Assembly: GCA_945834405.1 (NCBI GenBank)
Contig: CAMAHD010000015.1
Coordinates: 1-32,551, forward strand
DNA length: 32,551 bases
DNA from: an uncultured Prevotella sp.
GTDB lineage: Bacteria; Bacteroidota; Bacteroidia; Bacteroidales; Bacteroidaceae
Direction of reading: 5' to 3'
Shown here: piece by piece, positions 26,599 through 32,551 of the stretch
Layout: each line of letters starts with the position of its first letter
Position numbering within the stretch: position 1 is the first letter of the stretch
Program-made: the position numbers and the translations under genes
Notes under the pieces: model-generated
What the model saw: the letters and a program-made list of their open reading frames with translations, nothing else
Databases searched by the model: none
Told to the model about the DNA's origin: nothing

Positions 26599-27629
26599 GC
26601 TCCCACTTCTTTCGTACCGTACTGCTTGCCTCCTTCTACCTGAATCTCAGGAGTACGCACATTGGCATCGAGCGAAGCGTCCACTGCCTTGCGTATCAGT
26701 GCACCTTCCTCCTTCAGGTCAAAATATTCCAGCATCATGGCAACGGAGAGGATCTGCGCCAAGGGGTTGGCGATATTCTTGCCCTTTGCCTGAGGCCAGG
26801 AGCCATGTACGGGCTCAAAGACGGGCGTGCTCTCGCCGGTGGATGCCGAAGGCAGCAGTCCCATGGAACCGGAGATACAGCTTCCCTCGTCGGTGAGGAT
26901 GTCTCCAAAGGTATTCTCTGTCACCATGACATCGAAGAAGGTGGGCTCTGCTATCATGCGCATGGAGGCATTGTCAACGAACATATAGTCGACGTTCACA
27001 TCGGGATACTGAGGTTCCATCTCCTTGGCAATCTGTCTCCACAGACGACTGGATGCCAGCACGTTGGCTTTGTCAACGACGGTCAGGTGGCGGTTTCTCT
27101 TGCGTGCATATTCGAATCCTACCTTCAGGATGCGTTCCACTTCGGGACGTGTATAATAATTGGTGTCATAAGCCTTGTCGTTGTCCTGGTATTTCTCGCC
27201 AAAATACATGCCACCCGTCAGCTCTCGTATGCAGATAAAATCGGCACCTTCCACGAGTTCGGGTCTGAGGGGCGACTTGTGAACGAGACATTTGAAGGTC
27301 TGGACAGGTCGGATGTTGGCAAAGAGTCCCAGCTTCTTTCTCATGGCGAGCAAACCCTGTTCGGGTCTCACCTTGGCTGTGGGGTCATTGTCGAACTTGG
27401 GGTCACCCACGGCAGCAAAGAGCACGGCATCAGCCTCCTTGCATATCTGGTAGGTCTCCTCAGGGAAGGGGTCTCCCACCTCGTCAATAGCATGTGCGCC
27501 ACAAAGTGCTTCCTTGTATTCCACCTCATGACCGAATTTTTCGGCAATGGCATCCATCACTGCCACGCCTTGTTCCATGATTTCGGGGCCGATACCATCG
27601 CCCGCGAGCACTGCAATTTTCAGTTTCAT
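26568..27629 (-). CDS. leuB: 3-isopropylmalate dehydrogenase
   Basis: NAD-dependent oxidative decarboxylation of 3-isopropylmalate to 2-oxoisocaproate, third step of leucine synthesis. The 353-residue product shows [13 protein letters not shown] at 8-20, [29 protein letters not shown] with the substrate-binding arginines, the [10 protein letters not shown] motif, and the GSAPDIAGK-region equivalent [19 protein letters not shown]. In that region Trp replaces the usual Ala, as in other Bacteroidales proteins I recall. If the preceding synthase makes citramalate, LeuB would also act on 3-methylmalate for isoleucine. It is 144 bases after that synthase and overlaps the TPR gene by 31 bases. Confidence 0.96.
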   Translation of the reverse strand: MKLKIAVLAGDGIGPEIMEQGVAVMDAIAEKFGHEVEYKEALCGAHAIDEVGDPFPEETYQICKEADAVLFAAVGDPKFDNDPTAKVRPEQGLLAMRKKLGLFANIRPVQTFKCLVHKSPLRPELVEGADFICIRELTGGMYFGEKYQDNDKAYDTNYYTRPEVERILKVGFEYARKRNRHLTVVDKANVLASSRLWRQIAKEMEPQYPDVNVDYMFVDNASMRMIAEPTFFDVMVTENTFGDILTDEGSCISGSMGLLPSASTGESTPVFEPVHGSWPQAKGKNIANPLAQILSVAMMLEYFDLKEEGALIRKAVDASLDANVRTPEIQVEGGKQYGTKEVGAWITDYIKKA

Positions 27630-27705
27630 ATTTTTATATTCAGTTCTAATGTATTGATATATCGTTTCTATTCAACTATCTGAAGACTAATAATTTAAGA
27701 GTCAT

Positions 27706-27793
27706 TCTTAAACTGCTCCTTTAATTTTCTTATACTTCTCCTTCACTAATCTTCAATATGGTCTTCAGCCATCTTAGACTTCTCCTTCAATGA
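27706..27793. repeat. Degenerate 22-bp tandem repeats around a stop codon
   Basis: Units begin at 27706, 27728, 27750 and 27772. The 27728 and 27772 units match at 19 of 22 bases, 27706 and 27728 at 16 of 22, and 27750 is poor (12 of 22). The last unit covers the end of the LeuA-family gene (codons for EGEV-stop). The 27728 copy, read in register on the minus strand, encodes ILKISEGEV-stop against MLNIIEGEV-stop in the gene. Confidence 0.65.
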
Positions 27794-29321
27794 TGTTCAG
27801 CATTTTGAAAGTAGCCTTGATGGCAGCCTCCGTCTGGTCGGCATCCAGTCCTCTGGTCTTGAAAATCCGTTCACCGTTCTGCCATGTGATGACGGTCTGA
27901 ACGAGGGCGTCGGTGCGTCCTCCGGGAGGTATCGTCACCGCATAGTTTGCCAGAATAGGAAAGGTGCGGTTGAGATTCTGCTTGTATATCTTGCGCAAAG
28001 CCTTGACAAAAGCGTCATACTGACCGTCACCCGAGCTCTGGGTTTCAAACTGCTGTCCGTTGATGTCTACCTTTACGCAGGCGATAGGCTTGAGTCCGTA
28101 AGCCGATGTCACCATATAGCTGACGAGCTTGACCTTTTCTTCCGGCGCAGAGTGTTTCAGCACATCGCTGACGATGAAGGGCAGGTCTTCCTGAGTCACT
28201 ATCTCCTTGCGGTCGCCCAGTTCGGTGATACGTTTGGTCACCTTCTGCGTCTGTTCGGGGGTCAGCTCCAGTCCCAGTTCCTCCAGGTTGCGGGCAATGT
28301 TCGCCTTTCCACTGGTCTTACCGAGCGCATATTCCCTTTTTCTGCCGAATCTTTCGGGCACCAGTTCGTTGCAGTAAAGGTTGTTCTTCGAGTCGCCATC
28401 AGCGTGAACGCCAGCCACTTGTGTAAAGACATTGTCTCCGATGATAGGCTGGTTGGGTGCCACTGCGATGCCCGAATATCCCTCCACCAGTCTGCTGATA
28501 TCGTTGAGACGGTCTTCGTGGATACTGGTCTTGGCGTGGAACTGGTCCTTCAGAATCACCTGTACACTCGACAGGGGAGCATTGCCGCATCTCTCCCCCA
28601 GCCCATTGACAGTGACATGCAGTCCCTTGGCTCCGCTGAGCACGGCAGCGAGGGAGTTGCTCACCGCCAAGTCGTAGTCGTTATGCGCATGGAAGTCGAA
28701 GTGCATGTCAGGATAGCGTTTCATCATCTTCCTGAAATATTCGATGGCCTGCAGGGGATTGAGAATGCCGAGGGTGTCGGGCAGCATGAACCGTCGTATG
28801 CCGGAGTCCTTGAGCGCGTCGAGCAGCTGGTAGACATATTCCGGAGAATTCTTCATGCCACTGCTCCAGTCCTCCAGATAGAGGTTCACGGTCATCCCCT
28901 TTCGGGCGGCATAGTCGAGCGACTTTCTGATGTCGTCGATATGTTCTTCGGGTGTCTTGTGCAGCTGTCCCCTGCAATGTTTGAGCGACCCTTTCGACAA
29001 GAGGTTGATGACCTTTCCTCCGCAGTCGCTGATCCAGTCGACAGACAGCTTGCCATCCACGAAGCCCAGCACTTCCACCTTTTCCAGCATCCCTATTCTC
29101 TGGGCATACCGGCAAATCATCTTCACGGCATCCTTTTCTCCTTCCGAGACCCTTGCCGATGCCACCTCGATGCGGTCTACGTTCACATCCTTGAGCAGCA
29201 TACGTGCAATCATCAGTTTCTCGTGAGGCAGGAAGGAGACTCCGCTGGTCTGTTCGCCATCCCTGAGTGTACAGTCCATGATTTCCACGAAGGGCTGTAT
29301 TCTCCGGAAAGACTGGTTCAT
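27774..29321 (-). CDS. LeuA-family synthase, candidate (R)-citramalate synthase
   Basis: A 515-residue acyl-CoA lyase of the isopropylmalate/citramalate/homocitrate synthase family. It has the TLRDGEQ catalytic loop at 18-24, the metal-binding HAHND at 211-215, GLGERCGNAPL, and a C-terminal LeuA-dimer regulatory domain (about 380-515, with SSGDGQYDAFVKALRKI). A true leuA is present at the operon's head, so this second member more likely condenses pyruvate and acetyl-CoA to citramalate, feeding LeuCD and LeuB to make 2-oxobutyrate for isoleucine. That is inference; substrate residues were not resolved by eye. The start is the ATG overlapping the leuD TGA as ATGA (29321). A frame to 29339 would add six residues. 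The stop lies within 22-bp repeats. Confidence 0.9.
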   Translation of the reverse strand: MNQSFRRIQPFVEIMDCTLRDGEQTSGVSFLPHEKLMIARMLLKDVNVDRIEVASARVSEGEKDAVKMICRYAQRIGMLEKVEVLGFVDGKLSVDWISDCGGKVINLLSKGSLKHCRGQLHKTPEEHIDDIRKSLDYAARKGMTVNLYLEDWSSGMKNSPEYVYQLLDALKDSGIRRFMLPDTLGILNPLQAIEYFRKMMKRYPDMHFDFHAHNDYDLAVSNSLAAVLSGAKGLHVTVNGLGERCGNAPLSSVQVILKDQFHAKTSIHEDRLNDISRLVEGYSGIAVAPNQPIIGDNVFTQVAGVHADGDSKNNLYCNELVPERFGRKREYALGKTSGKANIARNLEELGLELTPEQTQKVTKRITELGDRKEIVTQEDLPFIVSDVLKHSAPEEKVKLVSYMVTSAYGLKPIACVKVDINGQQFETQSSGDGQYDAFVKALRKIYKQNLNRTFPILANYAVTIPPGGRTDALVQTVITWQNGERIFKTRGLDADQTEAAIKATFKMLNIIEGEV

Positions 29322-29908
29322 CTGTTCAGCTGTTCCCATGCTTCTATCTTGTCCTTGTTCTGCAGGAGGAAGTCGATATCGTCGAGACCGTTCATCAGAC
29401 AGTGTTTCTTATATCCGTTGATTTCGAAATGTTCGCTCTTTCCCGTAGCCTTGTTGGTAACGGTCTGGTTGGGCAAATCCACCTCCACCTCCATCTTGGG
29501 ATTGTCGCTGATACTCTGGAAGAGTTCGGCAAGAAAGGGTTCGCTTACCACGACGGGAAGCACGAAGTTGTTCAGTTCGTTGTTCTTGTGTATGTCAGCG
29601 AAGAAGCTGCTGATAACCACCCTGAATCCGTAGCCTGCGATGGCCCATGCCGCATGTTCTCGGCTGGACCCCGAGCCGAAGTTCTTTCCTGCTACGAGTA
29701 TACATCCGCCGTATGTGGGGTCATTCAGTACAAAGTCTTTCTTGGGTGTACCGTCCTTATGATACCTCCAGTCGCGAAAGAGGTTCTCTCCAAACCCTTT
29801 CTTGTCAGTAGCCTTGAGAAAACGGGCTGGAATAATCTGGTCTGTGTCCACATTCTCCAAGGGCAAGGGTACACAGGTGCTGGTTATGATATTGAATTTC
29901 TGTTTCAT
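29318..29908 (-). CDS. leuD: 3-isopropylmalate dehydratase small subunit
   Basis: Swivel-domain partner of LeuC, isomerising 2- to 3-isopropylmalate (and probably citramalate to 3-methylmalate). The 196-residue product starts MKQKFNIITSTCVPLPLENV; VDTDQIIPARF, GKNFGSGSSREHAAWA and VVISSFFADIHKNN are the family signatures. The frame is open to an ATG at 29953, but the added 15 residues (MGSVNHHRKQINKQN) are non-homologous, so I use 29908. It follows leuC by 130 bases, an unusually wide gap for this operon, and overlaps the next gene by four bases. Confidence 0.95.
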   Translation of the reverse strand: MKQKFNIITSTCVPLPLENVDTDQIIPARFLKATDKKGFGENLFRDWRYHKDGTPKKDFVLNDPTYGGCILVAGKNFGSGSSREHAAWAIAGYGFRVVISSFFADIHKNNELNNFVLPVVVSEPFLAELFQSISDNPKMEVEVDLPNQTVTNKATGKSEHFEINGYKKHCLMNGLDDIDFLLQNKDKIEAWEQLNR

Positions 29909-30012
29909 GTTCTGTTTGTTTATTTGTTTACGGTGGTGATTGACAGAGCCCACTTTTTGTTCCGCATGTATTCAACCTGATGCGTCAGACAGTCTTGTCG
30001 CTGCGCTCGTAT

Positions 30013-30020
30013 GCAAAGAT
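30013..30020 (-). promoter_or_regulatory. Possible internal promoter box before leuD
   Basis: The minus strand reads GATCTTTG followed by CAT, one base off TAnnTTTG and sharing ATCTTTGCA with the nqr and nhaD boxes. It lies in the 130-base leuC-leuD gap, ~105 bases before leuD. No matching -33 element was identified. Weak evidence. Confidence 0.25.
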
Positions 30021-30038
30021 CAAGGTGGGGTGCCCTCA

Positions 30039-31445
30039 TTAAATGCCGTCGCCCATCCATTCTCTTGGGTCAGTAATTTTTCCCGTCACGGCAGCGGCAG
30101 CAGCCACGAGAGGCGAAGCGAGGATGGTTCTTGCTCCGGGTCCCTGACGTCCCTCGAAGTTTCTGTTGCTGGTAGAAACGGAATACTTGCCGGCAGGAAT
30201 CTTATCGTCGTTCATGGCAAGACAGGCGGAACATCCTGGCTGACGGATGGCAAATCCCGCTTCTTCGAGCACCTTGTCGATGCCTTCCTCGCGTATCTGC
30301 TTGTCTACAGCCCACGACCCAGGTACGAGCCATGCCACGACATGGTCGGCCTTCTTCTTGCCCTTGACCACCGAGGCAAAAGCTCTGAAGTCCTCGATAC
30401 GTCCGTTGGTACATGCTCCGAGGAAGACGTAGTCGATGGCATGTCCCAGCAGTTTTTCTCCTGGCTGGAAGCCCATATAGTCGAGCGACTTGAGGAAGGA
30501 TGCCTTTCCCGCCTCGTCGATGGTGTCGAGGGCTGGTATAGCCTCCGTGATTCCGATGCCCATTCCGGGGTTGGTTCCGTATGTCAGACGGGGTTCGATG
30601 TCTGCGCCGTCGAAGTGGAGTTCACGGTCAAAGACGGCATCCTCGCCGCTCTTCAGCGTCTTCCAGTAGGCTACAGCCTTGTCCCACTCCTCTCCCTTGG
30701 GTGCATATTCACGTCCCTTGAGATATTCAAAGGTCTTCTCGTCGGGTGCCACGAAACCGCCTCTTGCTCCCATCTCTATCGAGAGGTTACAGAGGGTGAG
30801 TCGTCCTTCCATCGAAAGGTTCTTCACCACGTCGCCCGCATATTCGATAAAATAGCCCGTACCTCCGGAGGTGGTCAGCTGTGCCATCAGATAGAGGGCA
30901 ACGTCCTTGGCGGTGACGCCCTTTCCCAACTGTCCGTTGATGTTGATACGCATCGACTTGGGTTTCTGCTGCAGGATACACTGTGATGCCATCACCATCT
31001 CCACCTCACTGGTTCCGATACCGAAAGCCACAGCCCCCACCGCTCCGTGGGTCGAGGTATGCGAGTCACCGCAGACGATGGTCATGCCAGGCAGCGAGAG
31101 GCCCTTTTCGGGCCCTACCACGTGGATGATACCGTTGTCCTTCGACATCATGCCATAGTGGGTCAGTCCGAACTCGGCTGCATTCTTCGCCAGCGTGTCC
31201 ACCTGCTTTTTAGATACGGGGTCTTCGATAGGTTTGTCCTGGTCGTGTGTCGGCGTATTGTGGTCGGGCATACAGAAAATCTGCTGCGGTCTCAGACACT
31301 TCAGCCCCCGGCTTCTCATGCCGTCAAAAGCCTGCGGCGAGGTTACCTCATGGCAGTAGAGCCTGTCGATATACAACTGTGTGGGACCGTCAGTAACCAT
31401 CTGCACCACGTGTTTGTCCCAGATTTTGTCAAATAACGTATTCAT
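30039..31445 (-). CDS. leuC: 3-isopropylmalate dehydratase large subunit
   Basis: Aconitase-type catalytic subunit of isopropylmalate isomerase with a 4Fe-4S cluster. The three cluster ligands are Cys345 (FLGACTNGR), Cys405 and Cys408 (GCSACLAMN). [25 protein letters not shown] at 125-149 and the GMRSRG and DHNTPT segments near the start are conserved. The 468-residue length is typical of the bacterial LeuC type. It follows leuA by 33 bases and works with leuD downstream. Confidence 0.97.
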   Translation of the reverse strand: MNTLFDKIWDKHVVQMVTDGPTQLYIDRLYCHEVTSPQAFDGMRSRGLKCLRPQQIFCMPDHNTPTHDQDKPIEDPVSKKQVDTLAKNAAEFGLTHYGMMSKDNGIIHVVGPEKGLSLPGMTIVCGDSHTSTHGAVGAVAFGIGTSEVEMVMASQCILQQKPKSMRININGQLGKGVTAKDVALYLMAQLTTSGGTGYFIEYAGDVVKNLSMEGRLTLCNLSIEMGARGGFVAPDEKTFEYLKGREYAPKGEEWDKAVAYWKTLKSGEDAVFDRELHFDGADIEPRLTYGTNPGMGIGITEAIPALDTIDEAGKASFLKSLDYMGFQPGEKLLGHAIDYVFLGACTNGRIEDFRAFASVVKGKKKADHVVAWLVPGSWAVDKQIREEGIDKVLEEAGFAIRQPGCSACLAMNDDKIPAGKYSVSTSNRNFEGRQGPGARTILASPLVAAAAAVTGKITDPREWMGDGI

Positions 31446-31478
31446 ATCTTGGTTATCGTTCAGTTAATGTTATGGTTT

Positions 31479-32551
31479 TTACTGTTTGAATTTGTTGATA
31501 CAGTCGATATATGCCTCAACAGAAGCGGTCACGATGTCGGTATTGGCACCGAAACCGTAGTAGATGTTTCCGTTGTATTCTACCTGCATGTGTACCTTAC
31601 CCACATCGTCGGAGCCTTTGCTGATGGCCTGGATGGTAAACTCCTTGAGGGTCATCTGCTTCTGTATAATCTTCTTCAGAGCCTTGATGGCAGCGTCTAC
31701 GGGACCGTTGCCCGACGATGCCTCTTCGAACTTCTGTCCGCTGATATCCAGTCCGATGCTTGCCACACTCTTGACGCCCATGCCGGTAGTCACCTGCAGG
31801 AAGTCCAGCTTGACGGCTCTCGACTCTGCGGTGTCAGCGCCGGCGAGCATCAGGATGTCGTCGTCGTTGACCTCCTTCTTCTGGTCTGCCAGCTTCAGGA
31901 ACTTCTGATAGAGGCTGTCCAGCTTGTCCTCATCGTCCACGCCTACGCCCAGCACACTCAGCCTGTACTTCAAGGCAGCCCTGCCAGAACGTGCGGTGAG
32001 CACGATGGAGTTGTCATCGAGTCCCACATCCTTGGGGTCGATAATCTCGTAGGTCTGCACATTCTTCAAAACGCCGTCCTGATGGATGCCGCTGGAATGG
32101 GCAAAGGCGTTTCTGCCCACGATGGCCTTGTTGGGCTGTACCGGCATGTTCATCAGACTGCTGACGAGTCTGCTGGTAGGATATATCTTGTTGGTATTGA
32201 TGTTGGTATCGATGTCTAAGTGTCTGTGACACTTGAGTATCATGGCTATCTCTTCCAGCGACGTATTGCCGGCACGTTCGCCGATACCGTTGATGGTCAC
32301 CTCCACCTGTCGTGCGCCGTTGATCACGCCACTCAGGGTGTTGGCAGTAGCCATACCCAGGTCGTTATGGCAGTGGGTAGAGATGATAGCCTTGTCGATG
32401 CCGTCGACATGCTCCATCAGGTACTTGATCTTGGCACCGTATTCGGAGGGCAGACAATAGCCTGTAGTGTCGGGGATGTTCACCACGGTGGCACCTGCCT
32501 TGATGACGGCCTCCACCACGCGTGCCAGATACTCGTTGTCGGTACGTCCTG
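31479..32551 (-). CDS. leuA: 2-isopropylmalate synthase (5' end beyond the window)
   Basis: First committed step of leucine synthesis, condensing 2-oxoisovalerate with acetyl-CoA. The window holds about the last 357 codons. The frame is open to the right edge, where [19 protein letters not shown] reads in phase, so the true start lies outside and the GTG at 32519 is not it. Visible motifs are [11 protein letters not shown], the metal-binding [31 protein letters not shown], and the C-terminal regulatory domain with [17 protein letters not shown], where leucine normally binds for feedback inhibition. It heads the leu operon as seen here, 33 bases before leuC. Confidence 0.96.
   Translation of the reverse strand, partial: GRTDNEYLARVVEAVIKAGATVVNIPDTTGYCLPSEYGAKIKYLMEHVDGIDKAIISTHCHNDLGMATANTLSGVINGARQVEVTINGIGERAGNTSLEEIAMILKCHRHLDIDTNINTNKIYPTSRLVSSLMNMPVQPNKAIVGRNAFAHSSGIHQDGVLKNVQTYEIIDPKDVGLDDNSIVLTARSGRAALKYRLSVLGVGVDDEDKLDSLYQKFLKLADQKKEVNDDDILMLAGADTAESRAVKLDFLQVTTGMGVKSVASIGLDISGQKFEEASSGNGPVDAAIKALKKIIQKQMTLKEFTIQAISKGSDDVGKVHMQVEYNGNIYYGFGANTDIVTASVEAYIDCINKFKQ

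Noticed and set aside
27694..27712. TTTAAGA/TCTTAAA hairpin upstream of leuB as a terminator or attenuator
   Set aside because: Seven AT-only pairs are weak, the T-rich tail is interrupted, and the right arm is part of the 22-bp repeats.
29909..29953. Longer leuD start
   Set aside because: The added 15 residues are low-complexity and precede the conserved LeuD N terminus, which begins at the ATG at 29908.

Overview
The window reads as core chromosome from a member of the Bacteroidota, most likely Bacteroidales and plausibly Prevotellaceae. The evidence is the rearranged ATP synthase gene order (atpD-atpC-atpI-atpB-atpE-atpF-atpH-atpA-atpG), a complete Na+-NQR operon, a GH13_8-type branching enzyme, TAnnTTTG promoter boxes and little sign of Shine-Dalgarno use. 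The genus is inference. All 30 genes I can support lie on the minus strand. No rRNA, tRNA, CRISPR array, insertion sequence or phage gene was seen, and no gap between genes exceeds 222 bases.

Layout in transcription order (high to low coordinates): (1) A branched-chain amino-acid operon: leuA (5' end outside the window), leuC, leuD, a second LeuA-family synthase that may be a citramalate synthase, leuB and a TPR protein (25921-32551). (2) nqrABCDEF, the sodium-pumping NADH:quinone oxidoreductase (19872-25751), preceded by a promoter and a hairpin leader. (3) An NhaD-type Na+/H+ antiporter (18246-19649) with its own promoter, which overlaps a long inverted repeat. (4) pfkA (17165-18142). (5) The nine-gene F1Fo ATP synthase operon (9473-17022), with a promoter before atpD, an inverted-repeat element between atpH and atpA, and a terminator after atpG. 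(6) Two translationally coupled family-2 glycosyltransferases (7572-9310). (7) A secreted MORN-repeat protein followed by a YhcH/YjgK/YiaL protein (5817-7424). (8) glgB, a membrane protein and a UvrD/PcrA helicase (123-5735).

The middle of the window forms a sodium/proton energy module. Na+-NQR exports Na+, NhaD can exchange Na+ for H+, and the ATP synthase c subunit lacks the Na+-ligand pattern and so looks proton-driven. The three units share the same TATCTTTG promoter box.

I found no convincing new multi-gene system. The unusual signals are non-coding: an exact-length 24-bp duplication of the nqrF terminus placed after its stop codon with only synonymous differences, 22-bp degenerate repeats around the stop codon of the citramalate-synthase-like gene, a ~120-bp inverted-repeat element inside the atp operon, and strong hairpins at nqrF/nhaD, in the nqrA leader and at leuB/TPR.
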